Source of the DNA: Acidobacteria bacterium Ga0074141
Lineage (GTDB): Bacteria; Acidobacteriota; Blastocatellia; Pyrinomonadales; Pyrinomonadaceae
Direction: 5' to 3'
Length of the DNA: 64,000 bases
Assembly: GCA_001464665.1 (NCBI GenBank)
Contig: LNDP01000025.1
Coordinates: 186,001-250,000, forward strand
Shown: positions 43,667 to 52,208 of the stretch, piece by piece
How the letters are laid out: each line of letters opens with the position of its first letter
How positions within the stretch are numbered: position 1 is the first letter of the stretch
Made by a program: the position numbers and the translations under genes
Notes under the pieces: generated by a model
Databases searched by the model: none
What the model was told of the DNA's origin: nothing
The model's input: only the letters and a program-made list of their open reading frames with translations

Positions 43667-44512
43667 ATGAATAAAGGTTCGAACGATGAGAACTTCATCA
43701 ACGTGATTATTCCGGGCACGGGCCCGCAGACGAAGTTGAATGCGGTTCAGATCGGGGAGTGTCCCCAGATCCTGTTCGTGCATGGAGCAAATTCGACCCA
43801 CGCAGTTTGGCGCGGGATCATGCACGAGCTTTACCTGGCCGGCATTTCAAGCGTCGCTGTTGAGCTTCGAGGGCACGGCGAAAGCGGCGGCAGGCAAGAT
43901 CTGCAGAGCTTCGGGATCAAAGACTACGTCGATGATGTCTCGTGGGCGCTCGAGCATTTTCCTACCGCAAACTTACTCGTCGGGCATTCGATGGGCGGGC
44001 TTGTGGCACAGCTCGCGGCAGCTCGGAACGCTCTGGCCGGGCTCGTCCTGCTTGCCTCGTCGCCCGTAGGCGGGATGCGGCGCGACGGAATGCGTATGTT
44101 CTTCCGTCATCCATTTCGCTTCATTGGGGCAATGCGGCGGCAAAGCTTCGCACATCTGTATCGCGATGCCGGCGTGTGCCGCTCGCTGCTGTTCTCGCAG
44201 CATACTCAGGAAAGCGTGATACGTGGCTTCATGGCAGGGGTGGTCGAGGAATCGTGGCGTGCCGGAAACGAGATGAACACTTTGCTTCCAGACCCGCAAG
44301 CAGTGAAATGCCCTGTACTTGTCATCGGCGGCGAGGACGATTTCATGGTCTCTGCGGCATCGGTGCGGGCAACCGCAAAGGCTTACGGCACAGAGGCGGT
44401 CTTCTTGCCGCGGGCCGGGCATATGGTCCAGCTCGAAGGAGACCCGAGTTCGCTCGCTCGCCTGATCAGCGATTTCAGTGCTCGGGTCAGATCCGAGAAT
44501 CAGAACGCATAA
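43667..44512 (+). CDS. Alpha/beta hydrolase
   Basis: 281 residues. ILFVHGANSTHAVW forms the oxyanion region, VELRGHGESGG follows, and the nucleophile elbow GHSMGG has Ser108. The acid lies in VIGGEDDFMV and the histidine in RAGHMVQLE. This is a lysophospholipase/esterase-like member; the substrate is unknown. No signal peptide, so cytosolic. Confidence 0.9.
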   Translation: MNKGSNDENFINVIIPGTGPQTKLNAVQIGECPQILFVHGANSTHAVWRGIMHELYLAGISSVAVELRGHGESGGRQDLQSFGIKDYVDDVSWALEHFPTANLLVGHSMGGLVAQLAAARNALAGLVLLASSPVGGMRRDGMRMFFRHPFRFIGAMRRQSFAHLYRDAGVCRSLLFSQHTQESVIRGFMAGVVEESWRAGNEMNTLLPDPQAVKCPVLVIGGEDDFMVSAASVRATAKAYGTEAVFLPRAGHMVQLEGDPSSLARLISDFSARVRSENQNA

Positions 44513-44862
44513 GGCGAGAATGTTCGTCCGGATGCTTCGGTGCGACCTTTATGTTCCTACAACGAAGAATGGGCTAGATGACCTGCATTATCTCGTCGAG
44601 CGGTTTGCGCGTGATGTCCGATGCGCGGGCCTCGCAGGCGGGGCAGCCGAAAGGGTGGGACAATGGAACATCGATGAACGTGCGGTCGATTTGATATCGA
44701 TACTTTTCGGCCAAAGGGATGCGCCTGAGCATCGTGAGTCCGATCAGTGTTAGGCAGTGGACTGCAGATTTGCGGTATTCCATATTTGCTGGCAATTATC
44801 GAATAATTGTGGCGGATGTGACGACCGTCATATTTTTTCTACTCGTTTCTATGGCGTAATTG
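44513..44862. other. 350-base spacer without a convincing gene
   Basis: A minus-strand frame at 44574-44783 (70 codons, containing HPFGCPACEARASDITRKP) is open and contains two cysteines, but it has no ribosome-binding site and no recognised family. The plus-strand frame here is also open by chance. I see no repeat array or terminator. Confidence 0.5.
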
Positions 44863-46797
44863 ATGCTGGCGAAACCGGTATCGAAATGCGCGGTGAACGA
44901 AATGGACGTTGCTATTCCACAATTGAACCGAGATCCGGATGTCGCCCCGACCGATCTTGTCCTAAATGAACTTCTGAGGATCCGCTCAGAGATCGTCGCC
45001 GAAGCCGACCAGTCGGCAGGGCTCCTTGATAGAGTCCATCCGAGCTTCCGGGAAAGCTCTAAGAACCTTCTTCACTATCTTGCGCTCCGCCGCCGCGACA
45101 TTCGCCCGCTGCAGCTAAGGCTGGCGGCACTTGGCCTCTCATCACTCGGACGGTCGGAATCACACGTGCTGGCCAATATTGACGCAACACTTGAGGCAGC
45201 ACACAAACTTGCGGGCAAAACGTGGGATAACGACTCGAAGAACAGCAATTCGGTGGATTTTTCGCAGGGACAGGAATTGCTTAGCGTACACGCCGAAGAT
45301 CTCCTGGGGCCTACTAAGGCCCGGCGTTCGGTGCGCATAATGGTTACGCTTCCAAGTGAATCTGCCCAGAATTATACGTTGATCCACGATCTACTGTCGG
45401 AGGGTATGGACTGCGCACGGATAAATTGTGCACACGACGATCCCGGCGCTTGGCTGAAGATGATCGAGCATTTGCGTCGGGCAGAGGTGGCGTTAGGCAA
45501 ATCATGCCGCGTGGTCATGGATCTGGCCGGTCCGAAACTTCGCACTGGTCCGCTCACAGCCGGCGCGAAAGTGGTAAAGGTAAAACCCAAACGCGACGTT
45601 TTTGGACGAGTGACTCTTCCGGCTCGCCTCTGGGTCACATCCGAATCCGCCCCGGTTCTGCCGCCGAGTTTTGCCGACGTAACCCTTCCTGTTTCTTCGG
45701 TCTGGATTAAGAGTGTGCGGGCCGGCGGGACGATCCGTTTTACAGATGCGCGCGGCGCTCAGCGATCGTTCTCGGTGGTCGATGTAATTGATGACGGCTT
45801 TTGGGCGGAGGCAAGAGATACCTCGTATTTAGTTCCCGGAACGAAGCTCTATTTCTCAAAGCCTTTCGTTGAGACGGCGGAAAACGTAACCGAAGTTGGC
45901 GAGATCCCGCCGCGTGAGAGTTTTCTTACACTGAAAACCGGAGACGAACTGGTGATCACGCGCGATATCGTACCCGGGCGCGAGGCTACACGGGATAGCG
46001 GCGGCAGGATACTGACCCCCGCGACGATCGGTTGTACGATACCGGAGGTGTTTGACGATGCCCGCTCCGGCGAATCGATATGGTTTGACGACGGCAAGAT
46101 CGGCGGAGTGATCGAACGAATTGAAGATCGCAAAGTAATGGTTCGGATCGTTCATGCCGGGATCGATGGTTCAAAACTGAGAGCCGACAAGGGGATCAAT
46201 CTCCCCGAAAGTGCTCTAAGGCTCAGTGCTTTGACTGAAAAGGACATTGAGGATCTTGCCTTTATCTGTGAGAACGCAGATGCGGTCGGGCTCTCATTTG
46301 CAAATTCAGCCGCAGATGTTGATTCGATCCATGGTCAAATTGACTGGCTCGGTACCGGCCATCCGGCGATAATTCTCAAGATCGAAACCCAGCGTGGATT
46401 CGAGCATCTCCCCGATATGCTGCTTGCCGCGATGGAATCACCTTGTTGCGGCGTGATGATCGCGCGCGGCGATCTTGCGGTTGAGTGCGGGTTCGAACGG
46501 CTGGCTGAGGTGCAGGAGCAGATTCTTTGGATATGTGAAGCCGCCCATGTGCCGGTAATATGGGCGACACAGGTTTTGGAAACGCTAGCGAAAGAGGGAA
46601 TGCCATCGCGAGCCGAGATCACCGATGCGGCAATGGGCCATAGAGCAGAATGTGTAATGTTGAACAAGGGCCCTCACGTTTTGCACGCAGTTAGATCCCT
46701 TGATGATATACTCACGCGGATGCAGGCCCATCAAACAAAAAAACAGGCGATGCTTCGCGAACTTCATCTGGCGCACACGATCAAGAAAGACCGATAG
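44863..46797 (+). CDS. Pyruvate-kinase-like protein with N-terminal extension
   Basis: 644 residues. About 150 N-terminal residues form a helical domain not found in pyruvate kinase. Then follow the PK A domain (SVRIMVTLPSESAQNY, MDLAGPKLRTGPL), a B domain enlarged by about 80 residues, and the rest of the barrel with ILKIETQRGFEHL (Lys and Glu of the active site) and VMIARGDLAVECGFERLAEVQEQI. The C-terminal allosteric domain is missing, and the usual CVMLSGETA is CVMLNKGPH. It matches a known long PK-like group rather than glycolytic Pyk. Starts at 44863 or 44902 are possible. Confidence 0.8.
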   Translation: MLAKPVSKCAVNEMDVAIPQLNRDPDVAPTDLVLNELLRIRSEIVAEADQSAGLLDRVHPSFRESSKNLLHYLALRRRDIRPLQLRLAALGLSSLGRSESHVLANIDATLEAAHKLAGKTWDNDSKNSNSVDFSQGQELLSVHAEDLLGPTKARRSVRIMVTLPSESAQNYTLIHDLLSEGMDCARINCAHDDPGAWLKMIEHLRRAEVALGKSCRVVMDLAGPKLRTGPLTAGAKVVKVKPKRDVFGRVTLPARLWVTSESAPVLPPSFADVTLPVSSVWIKSVRAGGTIRFTDARGAQRSFSVVDVIDDGFWAEARDTSYLVPGTKLYFSKPFVETAENVTEVGEIPPRESFLTLKTGDELVITRDIVPGREATRDSGGRILTPATIGCTIPEVFDDARSGESIWFDDGKIGGVIERIEDRKVMVRIVHAGIDGSKLRADKGINLPESALRLSALTEKDIEDLAFICENADAVGLSFANSAADVDSIHGQIDWLGTGHPAIILKIETQRGFEHLPDMLLAAMESPCCGVMIARGDLAVECGFERLAEVQEQILWICEAAHVPVIWATQVLETLAKEGMPSRAEITDAAMGHRAECVMLNKGPHVLHAVRSLDDILTRMQAHQTKKQAMLRELHLAHTIKKDR

Positions 46798-46934
46798 GCC
46801 CGGAGGCCGTTCGAAATTAGGATACGATGGCCGTAAGGTCTCGTGCTTCCGGCAAAGAGACCGCAGTATCGCCCGATCCAGTTTGTCTCAACGATCAGCA
46901 GTGAACTGTCGTTCCTCCCAATTACACTCGCAAA

Positions 46935-47609
46935 CTAGACGATCTCACTGATCTCATCTAAAAGCTTTCGTTTGATGTCAGGAACACTGGCATCCTCGGC
47001 CGGGTAACCGACCGGGACGAGGACGAAGGGCACCTCGTTGCGAGGGCGGCCGAGTATCTCCTGCAAAAACTTCATCGGGCTCGGCGTGTGGGTCAGCGTT
47101 GCGAGGCCCATGTTGTGAAGAGCGGCGAGCAGCAACCCGACCGCGATGCCGACCGATTCCTGCGAGTAATACGTGGGCTCCGTCTCGCCGTTCTCCTCGA
47201 CCGAGGTGATGCGGAACACGACTATCAGGTAAGGTGCGATCTCCAGGAAAGGCTTGCGCTCGTCCGTGCCCAATGGGGCAAGCCGCCGCAGCCATTTCTC
47301 GCTCATCCGACTGTTATAGCTTTCGTGCTCTTCCTTCTCAGCCGCCTCGCGTATCTTCCTTTTCACCTCCGCATCGCGGACAACGACAAACCGCCACGGC
47401 TGCATATTCGCCCCCGAAGGCGCAGTTCCGGCCGTCGCGACCGCCTTTTCGATCAGCTCGATCGGCACATCGCGATCGGAGTATTCGCGGACCGTCCGCC
47501 GCCGGTTCATTAGTTCAAAGAACTCCGAGGCCCGGCTGGCCTGTTCCGCCGAACCGAGTTCGAGCGGGCTCAGAGGCAAAAAGTTCGGTGTCATTGCGTC
47601 TTGTGGCAT
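46935..47609 (-). CDS. Nitroreductase family flavoprotein
   Basis: 224 residues from MPQDAMTPNF. FMN-dependent reductase fold: NRRRTVREYSDRDVPIELIEKAV, TAPSGANMQPWRFVVV and YYSQESVGIAVGLLLAALHNMGLATLTHTPSPM are family features in outline. Substrates range from nitroaromatics to quinones or flavins; none can be chosen here. The upstream gene on the other strand is divergent. Confidence 0.9.
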   Translation of the reverse strand: MPQDAMTPNFLPLSPLELGSAEQASRASEFFELMNRRRTVREYSDRDVPIELIEKAVATAGTAPSGANMQPWRFVVVRDAEVKRKIREAAEKEEHESYNSRMSEKWLRRLAPLGTDERKPFLEIAPYLIVVFRITSVEENGETEPTYYSQESVGIAVGLLLAALHNMGLATLTHTPSPMKFLQEILGRPRNEVPFVLVPVGYPAEDASVPDIKRKLLDEISEIV

Positions 47610-47661
47610 ATATCGATTTAATTTTTCGCGTTTAAAATTGGTATAATCTCCGGAAGCAGCG

Positions 47662-48081
47662 ATGGATATCAGAAAGGCAATACTGATCTTTGCGGGCACC
47701 CTCTTCGTCGCCCTTGGGGTGCTGGGCATCTTTTTGCCACTGATGCCGACGACCGTTTTCCTGCTAATGGCGGCCTACTGCTATTCGCGAAGCTCCGAGC
47801 GTTTCCATTCTTGGCTGCTGAATAATCGCTGGCTTGGCGGATACATCCGCAACTACCGATCGGGCGGCGGAATGTCCGTCCGGCAAAAGGCAAGCACATT
47901 ATCCTTATTGTGGGCCTCGATGGGATTCAGCATCTGGATCATTTCGGCAAAGCTCTGGGTCAGCCTTCTGCTCGCCGCCATCGCCCTCGGCGTCACCATC
48001 CACATTCTCTGGATAAAAACATACCGCCCGGAAATTGCCGAAGCAACCCCCGAACCCGCACCCGCCGGCGAGATATCGTAG
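47662..48081 (+). CDS. YbaN/DUF454 inner-membrane protein
   Basis: 139 residues, four membrane helices, with the family start FVALGVLGIFLPLMPTTVFLLMAAYCYSRSSERFH in outline and the conserved WLLNNRWLGGYIRNY. Function unknown. A TATAAT box lies about 15 bases upstream. It converges on the next gene. Confidence 0.88.
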   Translation: MDIRKAILIFAGTLFVALGVLGIFLPLMPTTVFLLMAAYCYSRSSERFHSWLLNNRWLGGYIRNYRSGGGMSVRQKASTLSLLWASMGFSIWIISAKLWVSLLLAAIALGVTIHILWIKTYRPEIAEATPEPAPAGEIS

Positions 48082-48086
48082 AACGT

Positions 48087-48890
48087 TTAACCTAGCACCG
48101 ATTTAAGGAACTGTCCGATGGTTACGGCTTCGGGGACGGCGGCCTGCATTATGAAGCCGGCGATCGCAAACAGTATTAGGACGACGAGGGCCGGGATTCC
48201 GGTCTTCTTTAGCGCCGTCAGCAGCCAGTGCGTACGCTCGATGTTTTTGACCGGCTTGTAGAGCGAGCCGACAACGGCCGCATCTACGAGCAGCTCGGCA
48301 AAGAGGATCGGAGCGATCCAGACAACGTAGATGATCGCCGAAAACGCGATGATCAGAGTGGCCGCGACCAACAGAAGCGCTAGGCCATCGTCGAGGTCAA
48401 AGTCAAAGCTCCCGAGCCCGCCGCCCGAGCTTGAACCGCTGGAAAGCGACGACGAGCTTCCGCCCGATGAAAAGCCGACCGGCATCGGAACAACGGACTT
48501 CGCATCGCCCCAATCGCCTCCCGCACCGGCACCGGCAAAATCACCGCCGCCGCCAAATGTTCCCGAGCTCGCGGAGCCGCCGATACGGATATCGTCGAGC
48601 CCGTCCATCACCGCGAGCGTCAGGTCGCCGCCGCCATCGAAGTCCGGGTCGCCGAGCGGCTCTTCAGTATTGAGCCAGATCCAGATGCGAAGCAGAGCGA
48701 GAAAAGTGATGTATCCGGCAATAACGGCGAGCGGATAGCGGAGGGCCATCTCGGTCACATCAAGCCGCAATAAAACGGCCGAAACCATAAAGGCGGAGCC
48801 GGCCGTTAGAGCAAGAATTATCGAGATCTGCACCCGCGGCATCGAGAGCCGCTCCGTGATCTCTTTAACTATCGCCGATCTTTTTCCCAT
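48087..48890 (-). CDS. Multi-pass membrane protein with a Gly/Ser-rich loop
   Basis: 267 residues. Two N-terminal membrane helices (about 20-40 and 50-70), a disordered central loop of about 90 residues rich in Gly, Ser and Asp (FGGGGDFAGAGAGGDWGD, GFSSGGSSSSLSSGSSSGGG), then three further helices. The loop resembles those of TPM-associated or spore-coat-like membrane proteins, but I do not recognise a family. Its start overlaps the end of the flavin reductase gene. Confidence 0.75.
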   Translation of the reverse strand: MGKRSAIVKEITERLSMPRVQISIILALTAGSAFMVSAVLLRLDVTEMALRYPLAVIAGYITFLALLRIWIWLNTEEPLGDPDFDGGGDLTLAVMDGLDDIRIGGSASSGTFGGGGDFAGAGAGGDWGDAKSVVPMPVGFSSGGSSSSLSSGSSSGGGLGSFDFDLDDGLALLLVAATLIIAFSAIIYVVWIAPILFAELLVDAAVVGSLYKPVKNIERTHWLLTALKKTGIPALVVLILFAIAGFIMQAAVPEAVTIGQFLKSVLG

Positions 48891-49445
48891 CTATTTCTTC
48901 AGCTTGCGTGTCCACTCGACGAGTGCAGCAAGCTGCTTCGCCATTATCTTCCGCGTTGCATCATCGGTCAGATTGCCCTCGTCGTCAAACCGCTCGCCGC
49001 TGTTCCCGATCATCACCTCCGGCCGGTTGATCGGAAACATATTCAGGAATACCATCACTTTACGCAGGTCATACTGCATTCTTGCCGTCCCGATCGCACC
49101 GCCTGAAACGCCCATTATCGCCGCCGGCTTGCCCTCCCAGGCACTGTCGCCATAGGGCCGCGACGCCCAGTCAATGGCATTCTTGAGCACGCCGGGGATC
49201 GAGTAGTTATACTCCGGCGAGACGAAAAGTATCGCGTCCGCATCGCGGATCGCCGCCTTAAAGGCAGTGACAACCGGCGGCGGGTCGGCCTCTTTATCTT
49301 GGTTGAAAGGCGGTATTTCGTCTATCTCGAACGTCGAAAGCTCTGCACCCTCCGGCACAAGCTCAGCCGCCGCCCGAAGCGCCGCACGGTTGAGCGAGGC
49401 CTTCCTAATGCTGCCTGCAATTCCGAGTATCTTTATTGTTTCCAT
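48891..49445 (-). CDS. NADPH-dependent FMN reductase (chromate/quinone reductase type)
   Basis: 184 residues of the flavodoxin-like fold. ILGIAGSIRKASLNRAAL binds the FMN phosphate; VSPEYNYSIPGVLKNAIDWASRP is the hallmark segment. Likely a quinone reductase or an azo/chromate reductase. It is followed directly by the membrane protein gene (48890), so the two are probably co-transcribed. Confidence 0.9.
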   Translation of the reverse strand: METIKILGIAGSIRKASLNRAALRAAAELVPEGAELSTFEIDEIPPFNQDKEADPPPVVTAFKAAIRDADAILFVSPEYNYSIPGVLKNAIDWASRPYGDSAWEGKPAAIMGVSGGAIGTARMQYDLRKVMVFLNMFPINRPEVMIGNSGERFDDEGNLTDDATRKIMAKQLAALVEWTRKLKK

Positions 49446-49571
49446 AATTTATCTCCCATTACTCGAAAAATTCATTATACTACGCTCGCCGCGTGTCCGC
49501 TTTAGGTAATAGAAAGCGTCTTTCGAGGCATCGGGATCAAGCACGATGACCCGGCTGATGGAGAAACAAGA

Positions 49572-50384
49572 ATGAACGCAAACAAAGCACTTTGGGAGAA
49601 AGGTGATTTCACACGCATCGCCGCCAGCATGCGCGAGAGCGGCGACGCCCTGGTCGAAAGCCTCGGCATCGGCAACGGAATGAAGGTCCTCGACCTCGGC
49701 TGCGGCGATGGAAATACCGCCATCCCCGCCGCCAAACGCGGTGCCGATGTACTCGGCGTCGATATCGCAAGCTACCTCGTCGCCGCCGGCAACCGCCGGG
49801 CAGAAGAAGCAGGCCTCGCGAACATCCGGTTTCAGGAGGGCGACGTATCCACGCTTGGCGAGGTCGCCGACGGCAGCTTTGACCTCGTTATGAGCGTCTT
49901 CGGCGCGATGTTCGCACCGCGGCCCGGCGACGTCGCGAAAGAAATGTACCGAGCCGCACGGCCCGGCGGCCGCGTCTTTATGGGCAACTGGATCCCCAAC
50001 GACCCGACGCTGGTCGCACAGATACTCCGTATCTCTTCGGCCTATTCCCCGGCGCCGCCTGAGGGCTTTATCTCGCCGATGACCTGGGGCGTCGAGGAAA
50101 ACGTCGTCGAACGCTTCACCGCCGCCGGTGCTGCCAAAGAGAACATTTCGTTCGAGCGGGACACGTTCACATTTCGTTTCGACGGCACGCCGGCCGGATT
50201 TGTCGATACCTTCCGCCGCTACTACGGCCCGACGATGAACGCCTTCGAGGCCGCTGCCGCAAACGGCAAGGAAGAAGACCTGGCCGCCGAACTCACCGAA
50301 CTCTTCGAGAAAGAGAACCGCGGCAACGGCTCCGGCAAGACCGTCATCCCGGCAACGTATCTGCGCGTATCGGTCGCAAAATAA
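49572..50384 (+). CDS. Class I SAM-dependent methyltransferase
   Basis: 270 residues. KVLDLGCGDGNTAIPAAKRGADVLGVDIA forms motif I and the SAM acid; RFQEGDVSTL and DLVMSVFGAMFAP form motifs II and III in outline. A UbiE/COQ5-like small-molecule methyltransferase; substrate unknown. GGAGAAA precedes the ATG. It converges on the aldehyde dehydrogenase gene with 8 bases between the stops. Confidence 0.88.
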   Translation: MNANKALWEKGDFTRIAASMRESGDALVESLGIGNGMKVLDLGCGDGNTAIPAAKRGADVLGVDIASYLVAAGNRRAEEAGLANIRFQEGDVSTLGEVADGSFDLVMSVFGAMFAPRPGDVAKEMYRAARPGGRVFMGNWIPNDPTLVAQILRISSAYSPAPPEGFISPMTWGVEENVVERFTAAGAAKENISFERDTFTFRFDGTPAGFVDTFRRYYGPTMNAFEAAAANGKEEDLAAELTELFEKENRGNGSGKTVIPATYLRVSVAK

Positions 50385-50392
50385 CCGGTCGG

Positions 50393-52084
50393 CTAACCTC
50401 GGCGAAGCTCCTTGATCCGTTTCCACAGCTGCGGCAGGAGCGTCGCGGTCTTGAGCATTGAGCCTGTGGCAAATTTGGTTGCAAAGCCGCGGAAGGTCTC
50501 AAGTGCCGTTGGCGAGTAGGGCATCCACCAGGCGTCGGGCAGGAGCGTGATGCGGTTGGTGTGGATGTGCTGCGGCTGAACAAGCTCGAGCAGGCCTTCA
50601 AGTCCATGCGTCCGCCCGCGGCCGGAGTTTTTAAACCCGCCCCACGGCGTCTGGCCGATGCCGTGGGTGTAAAGGTGTTCGTTGATGCAGACGGTGCCGG
50701 CCTCAATACGTTCGGCGATGCGGCGGCCGCGGGCGATGTCGCGTGTCCAGACGCTCGCCGTCAGGCCAAACTCCGTATCGTTGGCAAGGGCGATAGCTTC
50801 TTCTTCGGTCACGAAAGTGCAGATCGGCAGCGTCGGCCCAAAGGTCTCTTCCCGCATCGGCCGCATGTCGTTCGTCGCTCCCGCGATCACCGTCGGCTCA
50901 AAGATGAGCGGAGCGCGGACACTCCTGTCCGCATCGCCGGTTCCTCCGGCGAGATCATCCGTGCCCACAGAGGCTTCTTCGCAATTAGCGCTTGTTCGCG
51001 TCGAAGCGACGCTCATGCGGACAAGAGTGTCCGCTCTCCTTTCCCCGCCCGTGAGTATCTCCGCTCCCGCTTCGCGAAAGTCATCAACGTGGCGCTCGAC
51101 TATCCGGATCTGCCGCTCGGACGACATCGGCCCGACCGAGACATCCGGGTCGCTGCCCGGTCCGATCTTAAGCTTCCCGGTCTTCTCGACGATCCGACGG
51201 GTCAGGTCCTCGGCGATGCTTTCGTGAACATATAGCCGCTCGACCGAGGCGCAGTTTTGACCGGCGTTGCTGAAGGCTCCCCAAACGGCCGCGTTGGCCG
51301 CGGCCTCAAGGTCGGCATCGGCGAGGACGATCATCGGGTCCTTTCCGCCGAGTTCGAGCACCACCGAGGTCAAATTCTTTGCCGCCGCCTCGGCGATCTT
51401 TCGCCCGGTCGCAACCGAGCCTGTAAAGGCGATCTTGTCGGGGGCCGCTTCGACGAGTGCGGCACCCGTTTCGCCCGCACCGCTTACGACCTGAACGGCA
51501 TCATTCGGAAAGCCGGCCCGCTCAAATATCTCACCGATCTTTACGCCGGTCAGCGGCGTCAGCTCCGAGGGCTTTATCACGACCGTGTTGCCGGCCATAA
51601 GCGACATCACAGCCTCGCCGAGCGGGATCGAAAAAGGATAGTTCCATGCCGGAATGATTGCGACAACACCGAGCGGATGATAGACGACCCGCGACGAACG
51701 CCCGAGCAAACCGAAAAGCCCGATGCCGACCCGCCGCGGCCGGAGCATCTTTTCCGCACTTCGCGCGATCCACTGCATCAGGTCAAGCACCGGCGCGATC
51801 TCAAACGCGATCGCCTCGCCCTTCGGCTTGCCCGATTCGGCCGAGATCAGCTCGGCGATCGATTCCATTTCATCGAGAATCACCTCGCGGGCCCGCATCA
51901 CGAGCCGCCGCCGCTCGGCAAAGCTCGTAGTTTTCCACATGTGGAAAACCTGCCGCGAACGCTCTACCGCCTGGCGAACCTCGTCGGGCGTCTGTTTGCG
52001 AACCCGCCCGACCTCGCGGCCCGTTGCCGGATCACTCGAAATGATCTCTCCTGCCGCAGCTTCCTGTGCCTCAGCCTTTGCCAT
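50393..52084 (-). CDS. Aldehyde dehydrogenase with a 42-codon repeat insertion
   Basis: 563 residues; family members usually have about 500-520. NAD(P)-dependent oxidation of aldehydes to acids, closest in look to succinate-semialdehyde dehydrogenases: FTGSVATGRKIAEAAAKN, VVLELGGKDPMIVLADADLEAAAN, FSNAGQNCASVERLYVHE with the catalytic cysteine, and EETFGPTLPICTF. The segment between ILTGGERR and PLIFEPTV is normally a few residues; here about 42 residues are encoded by the inverted-repeat element at 50912-51037. Function is probably retained, since the site is a surface loop, but this needs a test. Confidence 0.9.
   Translation of the reverse strand: MAKAEAQEAAAGEIISSDPATGREVGRVRKQTPDEVRQAVERSRQVFHMWKTTSFAERRRLVMRAREVILDEMESIAELISAESGKPKGEAIAFEIAPVLDLMQWIARSAEKMLRPRRVGIGLFGLLGRSSRVVYHPLGVVAIIPAWNYPFSIPLGEAVMSLMAGNTVVIKPSELTPLTGVKIGEIFERAGFPNDAVQVVSGAGETGAALVEAAPDKIAFTGSVATGRKIAEAAAKNLTSVVLELGGKDPMIVLADADLEAAANAAVWGAFSNAGQNCASVERLYVHESIAEDLTRRIVEKTGKLKIGPGSDPDVSVGPMSSERQIRIVERHVDDFREAGAEILTGGERRADTLVRMSVASTRTSANCEEASVGTDDLAGGTGDADRSVRAPLIFEPTVIAGATNDMRPMREETFGPTLPICTFVTEEEAIALANDTEFGLTASVWTRDIARGRRIAERIEAGTVCINEHLYTHGIGQTPWGGFKNSGRGRTHGLEGLLELVQPQHIHTNRITLLPDAWWMPYSPTALETFRGFATKFATGSMLKTATLLPQLWKRIKELRRG
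50912..51037. repeat. 126-bp inverted-repeat element inside the aldehyde dehydrogenase gene
   Basis: Arms at 50912-50934 and 51015-51037 (23 bp each, about 21 matching) each contain a GCGGACA-type inner palindrome. The interior has a CGCCGG-TTCCT-CCGGCG hairpin. The length is exactly 42 codons, so the host frame is kept. Confidence 0.9.
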
Positions 52085-52208
52085 ATTCGCTTAGCATATC
52101 CCAATAGCGGCCCGAATTGTAAGCCACTTTTGCTTCGGCGGTTGGTGCAAAGCGGGCCTTCGGTTAAAGTGTTTCCATCGAGAACCTGCACCCGAACCGA
52201 TCAAAACA

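Noticed and set aside
44574-44783. Possible small minus-strand gene with CPAC motif
   Set aside because: No ribosome-binding site, no recognised family, and the overlapping plus-strand frame is equally open; left as an uncertain spacer.
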